64,000 nucleotides of DNA, taken from contig NZ_CP136684.1 of NCBI RefSeq assembly GCF_032921865.1, positions 2,081,001-2,145,000 on the forward strand, in the 5' to 3' direction. Each line of letters begins with the position of its first letter. The stretch's first letter is position 1. The DNA comes from Thalassospira lucentensis (lineage in GTDB: Bacteria > Pseudomonadota > Alphaproteobacteria > Rhodospirillales > Thalassospiraceae). The notes under the pieces were generated by a model. That model ran no database searches. It saw only the letters and a list, made by a program, of their open reading frames with translations, and was not told the DNA's origin. A program made the position numbers and the translations under genes. Positions 27,607 through 36,505 of this stretch are shown piece by piece.

Positions 27607-27780
27607 CCGGTGAAATTGTATTTTAAATCACGTGTAAGTCATTTGCCAATCAGGGGCCCAAAGCCTTATTCCGGTGCGGGCCGGATCGAATCATTTTCCC
27701 ATAATGTGTGATCACGGAGTTGCCGCATTTCCAAACGATGTTGGCAACTCGTTGGCTCATTAGCGCTTTTGGGGGGCGTG

Positions 27781-27810
27781 TTGACTCCCGCGCTGCAACA
27801 GGCTTGTAAT
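27781..27810 (+). promoter_or_regulatory. Candidate sigma-70 promoter for dsbA-smc
   Basis: TTGACT (27781-27786) and TGTAAT (27805-27810) with an 18-base spacer, 30 bases before the TTG start of the DsbA gene. The match is moderate. Confidence 0.4.
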
Positions 27811-27839
27811 CACAAAATATTGTTTTAACGGAGGTTTCC

Positions 27840-28436
27840 TTGCTGAAGGCAGTTAAGTTTTTTGCGGTCGCATTCGCGTTTGCGATTGGTGTTGTCGGGG
27901 CGCAGCAGGCCAAGGCTGTGGAATATAAGGAACATGTGCTTGGTAATCCGGATGCGCCGGTGACGATCATTGAATATGCGTCGCTGACCTGCCCGCATTG
28001 CGCCGCGTTCCACAATGAAACCCTGCCGGAAATCAAGAAATCGCTGATCGATACCGGTAAGGCGAAACTGATCTTCCGCGATTATCCGCTGGATGGTGTT
28101 GCTGTGCGCGCCGCTGCTGTTGCACAGTGTGCCGGTGATGATCGTTATTTCGGTGTTCTGGGGATGCTGTTCAAATCGCAGATGACCTGGGCACGTGCAT
28201 CTGACCCGATCGAAGGGATCAAACAGGTGGTCCGTTTTGCCGGTATGGATAGCGATGCGGTTGATGCCTGCATGTCGGACGAGGCCCTGATTGACGGGAT
28301 CGTTGCATCGCGCATGCGCGGTGAACAGGAATTCAAGGTCAATTCAACGCCGAGCTTCGTTATCGATGGCGAAACCTTTGCCGGTTCGCGCGATCTGAAA
28401 TTCTTCGAAGACAAGGTTGAAGAACTGACCAACTGA
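27840..28436 (+). CDS. DsbA family periplasmic thiol oxidoreductase
   Basis: 198 residues starting at TTG 27840 behind an excellent GGAGG with 6-base spacing. A signal peptide ends near QQAKA-VE. The active site CPHC is at residues 51-54 and the cis-Pro loop is NSTPSFVIDG near residue 164. Two further cysteines (AQCAGD, DACMS) can form a second structural disulfide, known in alphaproteobacterial DsbA2 and BdbD proteins. It catalyses or isomerises disulfides in the periplasm. Its place before smc is common in this group without a known functional reason. Confidence 0.92.
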   Translation: MLKAVKFFAVAFAFAIGVVGAQQAKAVEYKEHVLGNPDAPVTIIEYASLTCPHCAAFHNETLPEIKKSLIDTGKAKLIFRDYPLDGVAVRAAAVAQCAGDDRYFGVLGMLFKSQMTWARASDPIEGIKQVVRFAGMDSDAVDACMSDEALIDGIVASRMRGEQEFKVNSTPSFVIDGETFAGSRDLKFFEDKVEELTN

Positions 28437-28447
28437 TAAATGTGATC

Positions 28448-28479
28448 TTGCCGGATGCCGAAAATGCGGCATCCGGCAA
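28448..28479 (+). other. Perfect 13-bp hairpin between dsbA-like gene and smc
   Basis: TTGCCGGATGCCG (28448-28460) and CGGCATCCGGCAA (28467-28479) pair perfectly around 6 bases. No T tract follows, so it is not a classical terminator; it may be an mRNA-processing or stability element, or slow the polymerase ahead of smc. Confidence 0.6.
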
Positions 28480-28508
28480 TCAGGGGAAGGGACGGACCGG
28501 GGGCATGA

Positions 28509-31500
28509 TTGGTCCAGTTTAAATCGCTACGGCTGACGGGGTTCAAATCCTTCGTCGATTCAACCGAATTGCTGGTGGAAGACGGGCTGACAGGGGTTGT
28601 CGGTCCGAACGGCTGTGGCAAATCCAATCTTGTCGAAGCGCTGCGCTGGGTCATGGGGGAAACCTCGGCCAAGCAGATGCGCGGCTCGGACATGTCCGAC
28701 GTTATTTTTGGCGGGACATCGTCCCGTCCTGCACGAAATGTTGCCGAGGTTACTGTCGTTCTGGACAATGCGGAACGTAAAGCCCCGGCAATGTTCAACG
28801 ATCACGAGACACTTGAAGTTGTTCGACGCATCGAACGCAGTGGTGGCTCGAATTACAAGGTTAACGGCAAGGATGTCCGCGCGCGTGACGTCCAACTGCT
28901 GTTTGCCGATGCGGCAACCGGGGCGCGGTCAAACGCCATGGTGTCGCAGGGCAAGATCGGGGCCCTGATCGGGGCGAAGCCAAGCCAGCGCAGGCTTGTT
29001 CTGGAAGAAGCCGCCGGGATCACCGGCCTTCATTCGCGCCGCCACGAGGCCGAGCTTCGGCTTAAAAATGCCGAACAGAATATGGAACGTCTTGAAGACG
29101 TTCTGGTGACGCTTGATAGCCAGATCGCGTCCCTGCAAAAGCAGGCCCGACAGGCCGAACGGTATCGCAAACTTTCCGAAAGTATTCGCCAGACCGAAGC
29201 ATTGCTGTTCCACATCCGCTGGACCGATGCCGACAAACGGCAGGCAGATGCCCGTGAATTGCTGGTGCTTGGTGAGAGTGCCGTGCGTGACCTGACCGGT
29301 CAGGTGACCGAGGCCACCACCATTCAGGCCCATATTGCTGCAAGCCTTCCCGAACTTCGCAAAAAGGAAAGCGATGCAGCAGCGGCCCTGCAGCGCATGC
29401 TGATAGAGCGCGAAGGGCTTGACAAGGACAAGGCTCAGATCGAAACCCAGATGTCGCAGCTTCGCGCGCGCATTCAGCAGATTGATGCCGATCTTGCACG
29501 TGAAGCCGAACTGGCAAGTGACGCCGAAGGTGCCCTGAACAAGCTTAAAAATGAACGCGAAGAACTGCGCGAAGCGCAGGGCGGAGAGGATGACGAGCTT
29601 GACGAGGCAAAGGAACGCGCCGTCGAGCAGGCCGCACGGGTCGAGACGCTGGAAGGGCAGGTTGACGAGCTGACCAGCCGGGCCGCAGCCGAGGAAGCCC
29701 GACTTAAAAGCGTTCAGCAGCGGCTAAGCGAACTTTCCGCCCGCCGGTCGCGTCTGACTGAACGCTATGACGAGGCGGTTGCACGCCTTGATGATATCCG
29801 GGTTGAAGCCGATTTTACCGATGCCCTTGAAGAAGCCGGTCTGGCGCTTGAGGAATGCGAGGAACTTTGCGAGCAGCGCAAGCTTGCCATCGAAGAAGCC
29901 GAGATGCGCCTTGCCGAATTGCGGGATCGTGAAGACAGCCTGAAAGCAGCCGAAACCGCATCGCGCGATGCGCTTCGTGATGTTGAAAGCCGCAAGGCAC
30001 GGCTTGTGGCCGAAATCGAAGCGCTTGAAAGTCTGGTCAAGGGAGGTGCCGATCAGCAATTCCCGGCGGTGATCGAAAAGCTTTCGGTGACCAGCGGTCT
30101 TGAAATGGCGATGGCCGCGGCACTTGGCGAAGACCTTGATGCACCCGATACCGAAGATGCGCCGATGCACTGGTCGGCGGTCGATCCCGGCGCGGATGAC
30201 CCGGCCCTGCCCGAAGGGGTTCAGGCGCTGGCGAAATTTGTTGAAGGTCCGGCATTGCTGAACCGCCGTCTTTGGCAGATCGGGGTTGTCGATGACGAGG
30301 CAACCGGGAACTGGCTGGCCAAAACGCTGAAAACCGGGCAACGGCTGGTGTCGCGCGAAGGTGCGCTTTGGCGGTGGGATGGTTATCGTATTAAGGTTGG
30401 TGCGGAACTTCCAGCGGCAGCACGTTTGCGACAACGTAATCGACTTGAAGAATTGCGCCTTGAGTTTGAGGAAGTCGACGAGGCGGTCGAACTTGCGGTC
30501 GAAAAGGCCGATACGGCACGTGAAAATGTCGAACGTCTTGAAGAAGATATCGAAGCCGCGCGCAATGGCGAACAGGAAGCCCACCGTGCCCTTCGCGAGG
30601 CGGAGGGATCATTGGCCCGCGCGCGTGAGGAAATTGCCAATATCAAGCGCGACGCCAGCGCCATTGAAGGTCGTCTGCAACATGCTGAAGAAGCCGAAAA
30701 GCGCGCCAAGCAGGATCTGGACGAACTGATCGCTGAGCAGGAAGAGCTTGCCGCAACGCCCGAGGAATCGAGCGAAGGCCTGATGGAAATCAAGGCCGAG
30801 CTGATTGAAAAACGTGCCGAGCTTTCGGATGCGCGTGCAGATCAGATGGAAGCGCGAAGCCAGCTTGAACGGATGCAGCGTGACGCATCAGGCCGTCGCA
30901 AGCGCCTTGAATTTGTCGAAAGCGAAATCGCATCCTGGAATGATCGCGCATCGGGGGCGGGTGAACGTGTGGCCCAGCTTCGCGAGCGTCAGGAAGAAGC
31001 GCGGATGGAGATCGAGGAGCTTGAGCTTAAGCCCGACGAGATCGAGGAACGCCGTGCGATCCTTTCGGACCGGATCGAAATAGCCGACCAAGCGCGCAAG
31101 GATGCGGCTGATGAATTGGCACGTGCCGAAAATGCGCAGCGCGAAGCAGATCACAACCTGAAAGAAGTGGAACAGAAACTTGCCGAGGCCCGCGAAGGCC
31201 GGGTTAGGTGTGAAGCACTTCTGGAACAGGCAGAACAGCACCGCCGAGATTTGATTGAACGCATTCGCGAACGGGTTAATGCCACCCCCGATCAGCTTGT
31301 TGAACTGGCCGAGATCGACCAGACCAAGGAATTGCCTTCCGAAGACGATATCGAAGCCCGTTTGCAACGTCAGTCGCGCGAACGCGAAAACCTTGGTGCG
31401 GTCAACCTGCGCGCCGAGGTCGAACTGGCCGAGATGGAAGAACAGAAAGACACGCTGGTTTCCGAACGCGATGACCTGATTGCAGCGATTGATAAATTGC

Positions 31501-32042
31501 GCAACGGCATCAACCAGCTGAACCGGGAAGCGCGAAACCGTCTGAAGGCCGCATTTGACGAAGTCGACAAGCATTTCCAACAGCTGTTTGTTAGGCTGTT
31601 TGGCGGTGGTGGCGCGCATCTGATGCTGACCGACGCGGATGACCCGCTTGAAGCTGGTCTTGAGATCATGGCATCTCCACCAGGTAAGAAATTGCAGCAC
31701 CTTTCATTGCTGTCGGGTGGCGAGCAGGCATTGACCGCTGTTGCGCTTCTGTTTGCTGTGTTCCTCACCAACCCGGCCCCGATCTGCGTGCTTGACGAAG
31801 TTGACGCGCCGCTTGACGATGCCAACGTGGACCGGTTCTGCAAGCTGCTTGAAGCGATTGGTCGCCACGCCAATACGCGCTTCCTTGTGATTACCCACCA
31901 TCGCATGACCATGGCCCGCATGAACCGCTTGTTTGGTGTGACCATGGCGGAACGCGGGGTTTCGTCGCTGGTGTCGGTGGATCTGCGTCAGGCAGAGGTT
32001 TATTCCCAGAAAGAGCAAAAAGAGCTCGATTTCACCAACTGA
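28509..32042 (+). CDS. smc: Chromosome segregation ATPase SMC
   Basis: 1177 residues: an N-terminal head with Walker A GPNGCGKS (32-39), a coiled coil of about 170-490, a hinge at about 510-640 (FPAVIEKLSVTSGLEMAMAAA), a second coiled coil, and a C-terminal head with LSGGEQALTAVALLFA and Walker B PICVLDEVDAPLDDANVDRF. SMC with ScpA/ScpB forms condensin, which extrudes DNA loops and organises the origins. ScpA/B are not in the window. The start is TTG at 28509; a nearby ATG at 28505 is out of frame and stops at once. GGGGGC precedes it. Confidence 0.97.
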   Translation: MVQFKSLRLTGFKSFVDSTELLVEDGLTGVVGPNGCGKSNLVEALRWVMGETSAKQMRGSDMSDVIFGGTSSRPARNVAEVTVVLDNAERKAPAMFNDHETLEVVRRIERSGGSNYKVNGKDVRARDVQLLFADAATGARSNAMVSQGKIGALIGAKPSQRRLVLEEAAGITGLHSRRHEAELRLKNAEQNMERLEDVLVTLDSQIASLQKQARQAERYRKLSESIRQTEALLFHIRWTDADKRQADARELLVLGESAVRDLTGQVTEATTIQAHIAASLPELRKKESDAAAALQRMLIEREGLDKDKAQIETQMSQLRARIQQIDADLAREAELASDAEGALNKLKNEREELREAQGGEDDELDEAKERAVEQAARVETLEGQVDELTSRAAAEEARLKSVQQRLSELSARRSRLTERYDEAVARLDDIRVEADFTDALEEAGLALEECEELCEQRKLAIEEAEMRLAELRDREDSLKAAETASRDALRDVESRKARLVAEIEALESLVKGGADQQFPAVIEKLSVTSGLEMAMAAALGEDLDAPDTEDAPMHWSAVDPGADDPALPEGVQALAKFVEGPALLNRRLWQIGVVDDEATGNWLAKTLKTGQRLVSREGALWRWDGYRIKVGAELPAAARLRQRNRLEELRLEFEEVDEAVELAVEKADTARENVERLEEDIEAARNGEQEAHRALREAEGSLARAREEIANIKRDASAIEGRLQHAEEAEKRAKQDLDELIAEQEELAATPEESSEGLMEIKAELIEKRAELSDARADQMEARSQLERMQRDASGRRKRLEFVESEIASWNDRASGAGERVAQLRERQEEARMEIEELELKPDEIEERRAILSDRIEIADQARKDAADELARAENAQREADHNLKEVEQKLAEAREGRVRCEALLEQAEQHRRDLIERIRERVNATPDQLVELAEIDQTKELPSEDDIEARLQRQSRERENLGAVNLRAEVELAEMEEQKDTLVSERDDLIAAIDKLRNGINQLNREARNRLKAAFDEVDKHFQQLFVRLFGGGGAHLMLTDADDPLEAGLEIMASPPGKKLQHLSLLSGGEQALTAVALLFAVFLTNPAPICVLDEVDAPLDDANVDRFCKLLEAIGRHANTRFLVITHHRMTMARMNRLFGVTMAERGVSSLVSVDLRQAEVYSQKEQKELDFTN

Positions 32043-32133
32043 TCATTTTTCCCGTATTGGGGTTTCGTTAGGATCTGTCTTTAGGTTAAGAGGGAGCCTT
32101 GACGAGACACTCCAACCGGGAAAAGTGTGCAGA

Positions 32134-33477
32134 ATGTCCAAAGAAGTCCGCGCGTTATACGAACAGTTTCCTTATCCGATGCGCGACCCGCAGGAGGAAA
32201 AGGACCGGTTGCTGATGCCGCCGATGGATACTCTTTCCCGGGTCAATCATTATGGTTTTGGTGGCCGCAAAAAGATTGATGCCGGTTTTCACGCACTTGT
32301 TGCCGGCGGGGGAACCGGAGACAGTCTTGTCTGGCTGGCGGAACAACTGCGGGATTGCGGCGGGCAGGTCACCTATCTTGAACCATCAAGTGCCAGCACG
32401 AGGGTGGCACGTGCGCGCGTCGAGGCACGCGGTTTAACCAATGTCACCTATGTAAATGCGACGATTGGCGAGTTCGCCGCGACTGCACCGAAAAAGTTCG
32501 ATTACATCAATTGTGCAGGTGTGCTGCATCACCTTGAAGTGCCGGAAGAAGGCCTTCGTGATCTGGTTGCGGTTCTTGCCGATGACGGGTGCATCGGTGC
32601 GATGCTGTATGGGGAACATGGCCGCCTTGCCGTGACCGAGTGGCGCAGGATGGTTGCGCCGCTTCTGCCGGGCAAGACACTTGACGAACAGCTCGCCATG
32701 ACGCGGAGCCTGCTTTCGACCCTGCCCGAAGGCAACATACTGCTTAAAATGGGTGGTGGTCCGGGCTTTATCAAAGGATTGCTTGAAAACGATCCCGAGA
32801 TTGTCGATCTGCTGCTGCATCCGGTTGAATGTGCCTATGACGTGCACGGTGTTTATGACTTTGCGGCGTCAGCCGGGCTTGAAGTTGCAGCCTTTACCGG
32901 CTTTTTCGGCTTTGGCGGCACCGGCAAGGCGCATTACAGCATTGATAACCAAATTGCCGATCCGAAAATCCTGCGCGATCTGATGTCTTTGCCGCTTCGT
33001 GATCAGCAGGCATTTTGTGAACGGTATAGCGGGGCGATGCCGCTGCATGCCTTTTATCTTACACGTCCCGATGCCAAACGTGCGACGGCAACAACGGCAA
33101 TACCGGATCGTGCTTTGTGCCCGTGGTTCTTTGTCGCCCCTTCTGAAAGCTTCTTTGACGATCTGCTCAGCAATGCGGGCAAACCGATTGTCCTTGCGGA
33201 TGGTACCGGCAATGCGGTCGACCTCACAGGTGGGCCGGATCTGGCACGGCTTTTGGCGCTGTTTGATGGCAAGACGTCGTTTGGGGATATATCGGCCCGG
33301 TTGCGCGACGAAATCCTGCATAAACAGCCAATCGACATGAACCAGATAGCAGACAATACATTGGCAGCGGTCTGGGGGCTATTTCATAAGTTTGACTGGA
33401 TGCTGGCATCGTCATCCGAAAGTGGCTGGCAGCAGCAGGACGGACAGCGCCGCCTATCGGTTGATTTGCCGAAGTAA
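32134..33477 (+). CDS. Class I SAM-dependent methyltransferase with C-terminal extension
   Basis: About 447 residues from ATG 32134; GTG 32125 is also possible. Residues 50-200 are a Rossmann methyltransferase: ALVAGGGTGDSLVWLAEQL is motif I, VTYLEPSSASTRVAR the acidic strand, and FDYINCAGVLHHLEVPEEGL motif IV/V. The N-terminal EQFPYPMRDPQEEKDR is a recurring element of this branch. The C-terminal 200 residues have no motif I recognise. It is a single gene after smc; substrate unknown. Confidence 0.8.
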   Translation: MSKEVRALYEQFPYPMRDPQEEKDRLLMPPMDTLSRVNHYGFGGRKKIDAGFHALVAGGGTGDSLVWLAEQLRDCGGQVTYLEPSSASTRVARARVEARGLTNVTYVNATIGEFAATAPKKFDYINCAGVLHHLEVPEEGLRDLVAVLADDGCIGAMLYGEHGRLAVTEWRRMVAPLLPGKTLDEQLAMTRSLLSTLPEGNILLKMGGGPGFIKGLLENDPEIVDLLLHPVECAYDVHGVYDFAASAGLEVAAFTGFFGFGGTGKAHYSIDNQIADPKILRDLMSLPLRDQQAFCERYSGAMPLHAFYLTRPDAKRATATTAIPDRALCPWFFVAPSESFFDDLLSNAGKPIVLADGTGNAVDLTGGPDLARLLALFDGKTSFGDISARLRDEILHKQPIDMNQIADNTLAAVWGLFHKFDWMLASSSESGWQQQDGQRRLSVDLPK

Positions 33478-33759
33478 TCGCGGATCGGTGTTTCTGTTGG
33501 TAACGATGCGAGCGGATTTGCGATAAATCGGCCAGGTAGGTGGTGCCCCTTTGTAACCGGTGTCGGGACATCATTGCGATATTGGGCCCAAACCGCGCGG
33601 CAAAAGGTTGAAATCGATAAAAAGCGATTGAATTCACACTCGTTACACAGAAGGCCAATTCTGCGGTTCAAAGGGGCAGGAACCAAGGGAAACCGCCGGT
33701 TGCGCGACGGCTTTTGGGTAAATCTCCGGTAAATGCGGGTGCGACTATCGCCTAACGTC

Positions 33760-33802
33760 AAATGTGAATGATCGCACATTTCGACAATAAAATTTTTATA
33801 AA
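33760..33802 (+). promoter_or_regulatory. CRP-like site with class II promoter geometry
   Basis: AAATGTGA-N6-GCACATTT at 33760-33781 matches the E. coli CRP consensus half-sites AAATGTGA and TCACATTT in 15 of 16 positions. TATAAA lies at 33797-33802. A start at about 33809-33812 would put the site centre 38.5-41.5 bases upstream, the class II geometry in which the activator covers the -35. Confidence 0.6.
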
Positions 33803-33853
33803 ACAAATGGTTAAATGCAATTGCACCCCCCCGACAGGGCAGGGTTTTACGGC

Positions 33854-33882
33854 TTGACAGCCTATGGGGCGCTAAGTATGTT
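33854..33882 (+). promoter_or_regulatory. Sigma-70 promoter of the atp operon
   Basis: TTGACA (33854-33859) is a perfect -35 and TATGTT (33877-33882) a fair -10, with a 17-base spacer, 54 bases upstream of atpI. Confidence 0.75.
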
Positions 33883-33936
33883 GCCCGCGCATTTCCTTGC
33901 GACGTTTGCAAGGCTGCCACAGCGGGGTTCACGACA

Positions 33937-34290
33937 ATGAGCGATGATAAAGATCGCGCTTCATTAGCAGAGCTTGAAAGCAAGTTGGCGGCTGTAGCAA
34001 GCAAGCGTGAAGAAACGCACAGCCCGAACCGGGCGACCGGCAAACCATCCCAAGGGATGGCATTAGGAATGAGAATTTCGGCGGAAATGATAGCTGCGGT
34101 TCTTGTTGGACTATTGATTGGCTGGGCGCTGGATCGGGTGCTTGATACGACGCCCTGGTTGCTTGTTCTGTTTGTATTTCTCGGAGCAGGTGCCGGTGGT
34201 CTTAACGCTTATCGGGTGGCCAAAGGATTCGACAGTGCAGTCGGACTTGGGCGCGCGATGGGGGAGCGCAAGCAGGGGGACAAGGATTAG
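33937..34290 (+). CDS. atpI: ATP synthase protein I (AtpI/AtpZ type)
   Basis: 117 residues with two membrane helices at about 50-75 and 78-100 (MRISAEMIAAVLVGLLIGWALD and LVLFVFLGAGAGGLNAYRV). The charged N-terminal 45 residues look unstructured. AtpI helps assemble the c-ring and is usually first in alphaproteobacterial F0 operons. GGGG lies 9 bases before the ATG. Confidence 0.93.
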   Translation: MSDDKDRASLAELESKLAAVASKREETHSPNRATGKPSQGMALGMRISAEMIAAVLVGLLIGWALDRVLDTTPWLLVLFVFLGAGAGGLNAYRVAKGFDSAVGLGRAMGERKQGDKD

Positions 34291-34323
34291 CCTTGGCCCT
34301 CAAAAGATTGAGCGAGGATTACG

Positions 34324-35046
34324 GTGGCTGGACCGCTAGAGCAGTTTGAAATCAAGCCCTTGGCCGAGCTTTCGGTTGCTGGTGTTGATGTTTCCTTCAC
34401 CAACTCCGCACTTTGGATGGTGATCGCAGCCGTTCTCGTAACGGGCTTCATGACGCTCAGCATGCGTCGCGGGGCATTGGTACCTGGCCGATGGCAGGGT
34501 GCCGCCGAGGTGATGTATGAATTCGTCGCCAATATGTTGAAAGATAACGTGGGAACCGCGGGTCGCAAGTACTTCCCGTTCGTTTTCACCCTGTTTATGT
34601 TTGTTCTGTTCGGGAACCTGCTTGGCATGATCCCGCACAGCTTTACGTTTACGAGCCATATCGCTGTTACCTTTGCGATGGCTCTGGTGATCTTTATCGG
34701 TGTGACCATTATTGGCTTCGTTCGCCACGGTACGCATTATTTCCGGATGTTCTTCCCAGAAGGTGCGCCGATCGCAACGGCCTTCATTCTGATCCCGATT
34801 GAAGTCATCTCCTATTTCTCTCGTCCGTTCAGCTTGGCGATCCGACTGTTTGCGAACATGACCGTCGGACACATCATGCTGAAAGTGATTGGCGGGTTCG
34901 TCGGCCTGATCGGCATCTTCGGCGTGCTTCCGTTCGCTCTTCTGACGGGGATTACGGTTCTGGAGTTCGGCATTGCTGCGCTTCAGGCTTATGTCTACAC
35001 CATTCTCACCTGCATCTATCTCCATGATGCAATCCACATGCACTAA
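34324..35046 (+). CDS. atpB: ATP synthase F0 subunit a
   Basis: 240 residues with five or six membrane helices. The essential Arg lies in FSLAIRLFANMTVGH, which faces the c-ring carboxylate. The C-terminal FGIAALQAYVYTILTCIYLHDAIH is a subunit a signature. The start is GTG at 34324-34326. It conducts protons with the c-ring in the inner membrane. Confidence 0.97.
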   Translation: MAGPLEQFEIKPLAELSVAGVDVSFTNSALWMVIAAVLVTGFMTLSMRRGALVPGRWQGAAEVMYEFVANMLKDNVGTAGRKYFPFVFTLFMFVLFGNLLGMIPHSFTFTSHIAVTFAMALVIFIGVTIIGFVRHGTHYFRMFFPEGAPIATAFILIPIEVISYFSRPFSLAIRLFANMTVGHIMLKVIGGFVGLIGIFGVLPFALLTGITVLEFGIAALQAYVYTILTCIYLHDAIHMH

Positions 35047-35106
35047 TGCTAGTGGACCGGTGTGATCTCTTCTGATTGCCTTTAAGAAATTCGAAAGGGT
35101 GAAGTT

Positions 35107-35331
35107 ATGGAACTCGATGCTGCTAAGATGATCGGTGCTGGCCTGGCTGCTATTGGCATGATTGGTGCCGGTATCGGGGTTGGTAACATCTGGTCGAGCC
35201 TGATTGCGACTGTTGGCCGTAACCCGGCTGCAAAAGGCGACGTTGAACTGTATGGCTGGATCGGCTTTGCCGTTACCGAAGCTATTGCACTGTTCGCACT
35301 CGTCGTTGCGCTGATCGTTCTGTTCGGCTAA
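35107..35331 (+). CDS. atpE: ATP synthase F0 subunit c
   Basis: 74 residues: two helices joined by the polar loop RNPAAKGDVELY. The proton-binding carboxylate is Glu in FAVTEAIALFALVVAL, and the first helix is glycine-rich (AAIGMIGAGIGVG). No sodium-type motif beyond the Glu is obvious, so it should be proton-coupled. AGGGTG lies shortly before the ATG. Confidence 0.97.
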   Translation: MELDAAKMIGAGLAAIGMIGAGIGVGNIWSSLIATVGRNPAAKGDVELYGWIGFAVTEAIALFALVVALIVLFG

Positions 35332-35405
35332 TCGGCGCCTTTTGCGCGAATACTCGGCCCGGCGAGGATACCCCTCGCCGGTGTCGTTGAATTCGGGAGT
35401 AGGCT

Positions 35406-35891
35406 ATGCCGCAGTTTGATATTGCGACGTTCTCGGAACAGATTTTCTGGCTGTTCGTTATTTTTGGCATCCTGTATTTCCTGATGTCGAAGATCGCGCT
35501 GCCGAAGGTTGGCGAAGTTCTGGAACGCCGTCACAAAACCATTGAAGACAACCTTGGCAAGGCCCGGGCGTTGAAAGACGAAACCGATGCCGCCATCGCG
35601 AAATACGAGGCTGCCTTGGCAGAAGCTCGTGATGCCGCACAGGCAGATATTCGCGAAGCAACGGAAAAAGCAGCTGCAGAGCATGCTGCGAAAACCGAAG
35701 CGCTGGTCAAGAAACTGTCGAAAAAGACCGCTGATGCCGAGAAGGCCATTGCCGGTGCGAAAGACGACGCGATGAAAGGTGTGGCAGAAGCCGCATCCGA
35801 AATCGCCCGTGAAGCAACCGACAAGCTTATCGGTGTCAAGGTTCAGGCCAAAACTGCCGACAAGGCTGTTTCGGCGATCGTAGGAGAGTAA
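35406..35891 (+). CDS. atpF': ATP synthase F0 subunit b'
   Basis: 161 residues: a membrane helix at about 10-30 (IFWLFVIFGILYFLMSKIALP) followed by a long charged coiled coil rich in Ala, Lys and Glu. This is the b' form of photosynthetic and other Alphaproteobacteria, which pairs with b to form a heterodimeric stator. It lies 4 bases before atpF. Confidence 0.93.
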   Translation: MPQFDIATFSEQIFWLFVIFGILYFLMSKIALPKVGEVLERRHKTIEDNLGKARALKDETDAAIAKYEAALAEARDAAQADIREATEKAAAEHAAKTEALVKKLSKKTADAEKAIAGAKDDAMKGVAEAASEIAREATDKLIGVKVQAKTADKAVSAIVGE

Positions 35892-35895
35892 GAAG

Positions 35896-36402
35896 ATGGC
35901 AACCCCGCACGAGGTTACGTTCCTTACCGATCCCTATACCTGGACCACGCTTTCCTTCTTGCTGGTTGCCGGTTTCGGCGGCTTCAAGGCTGTTAAGGGT
36001 ATTTCCGGCGCACTCGACAAGCGTGCGCAGAAAATTTCCGAGGAGCTTGATGAAGCACAGCGCCTGCGTGAAGAAGCTCAGGAGCTTCTGGCCAAATATC
36101 AGGCCAAACAGCGCGAAGCATTGAAGGAAGCGGATGAAATCCGTGCTCATGCCAAGGCGGAAGCCGACCGCATGCTGGAGAACGCCCAGGCTGAACTGAA
36201 AGCGTCGCTCAAGCGCCGTGAACAGCAGGCCATGGACCGTATTGCCAATCTCGAAACCCAGGCCATTGCCGAAGTTCGTGCCCGTGTGGCCGAAATCGCG
36301 GCACAGGCAACGCTTGCACTGGTTTCCGAAAAGGTTACCGCTGCAAAGGCAGACGAGCTTGTCGATAATGCGATCGCGGAAATCAAAGGTCGCCTGAACT
36401 AA
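35896..36402 (+). CDS. atpF: ATP synthase F0 subunit b
   Basis: 168 residues with one helix near residues 14-32 (WTTLSFLLVAGFGGFKAV) and a coiled coil to the end. GGAGAG lies 9 bases upstream. It forms the stator with b'. The F1 genes atpHAGDC are not in this window, as expected in this group, where F0 and F1 operons are separate. Confidence 0.95.
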   Translation: MATPHEVTFLTDPYTWTTLSFLLVAGFGGFKAVKGISGALDKRAQKISEELDEAQRLREEAQELLAKYQAKQREALKEADEIRAHAKAEADRMLENAQAELKASLKRREQQAMDRIANLETQAIAEVRARVAEIAAQATLALVSEKVTAAKADELVDNAIAEIKGRLN

Positions 36403-36430
36403 GAATTTCCGGTTTTCCGGAACGCAAAAC

Positions 36431-36456
36431 CCCCGCAGAACTTCTGCGGGGTTTTT
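36431..36456 (+). terminator. Rho-independent terminator of the atp operon
   Basis: CCCCGCAGA (36431-36439) and TCTGCGGGG (36443-36451) pair perfectly around a 3-base loop and are followed by TTTTT. It also lies close to the end of the convergent GST gene, with A-rich sequence on the other side, and may serve both. Confidence 0.93.
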
Positions 36457-36505
36457 GTTTGGCGATCTGTTCGTCACGCCAGTGCTCAAACCCGGCAAGG
36501 GATAC

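Larger units (their letters stand above)
33478..33936. other. Control region upstream of the atp F0 operon
   Basis: 459 bases without a gene. It contains a weak hairpin with a T run near 33700, a near-consensus CRP-like site, a nearby TATAAA and a second, well-formed sigma-70 promoter, listed separately. The antisense open frame across it has no coding support. Confidence 0.6.

Noticed and set aside
29724..30584. Long antisense frame (286 codons) inside smc
   Set aside because: It lies wholly inside the smc coding sequence on the opposite strand; its product is rich in Phe, Arg and Gly in an unstructured way and shows no motif.
33384..34043. Antisense frame (219 codons) spanning the methyltransferase end, the atp control region and the atpI start
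   Set aside because: It overlaps two well-supported genes and a promoter region; composition is not protein-like and no ribosome binding site is seen.
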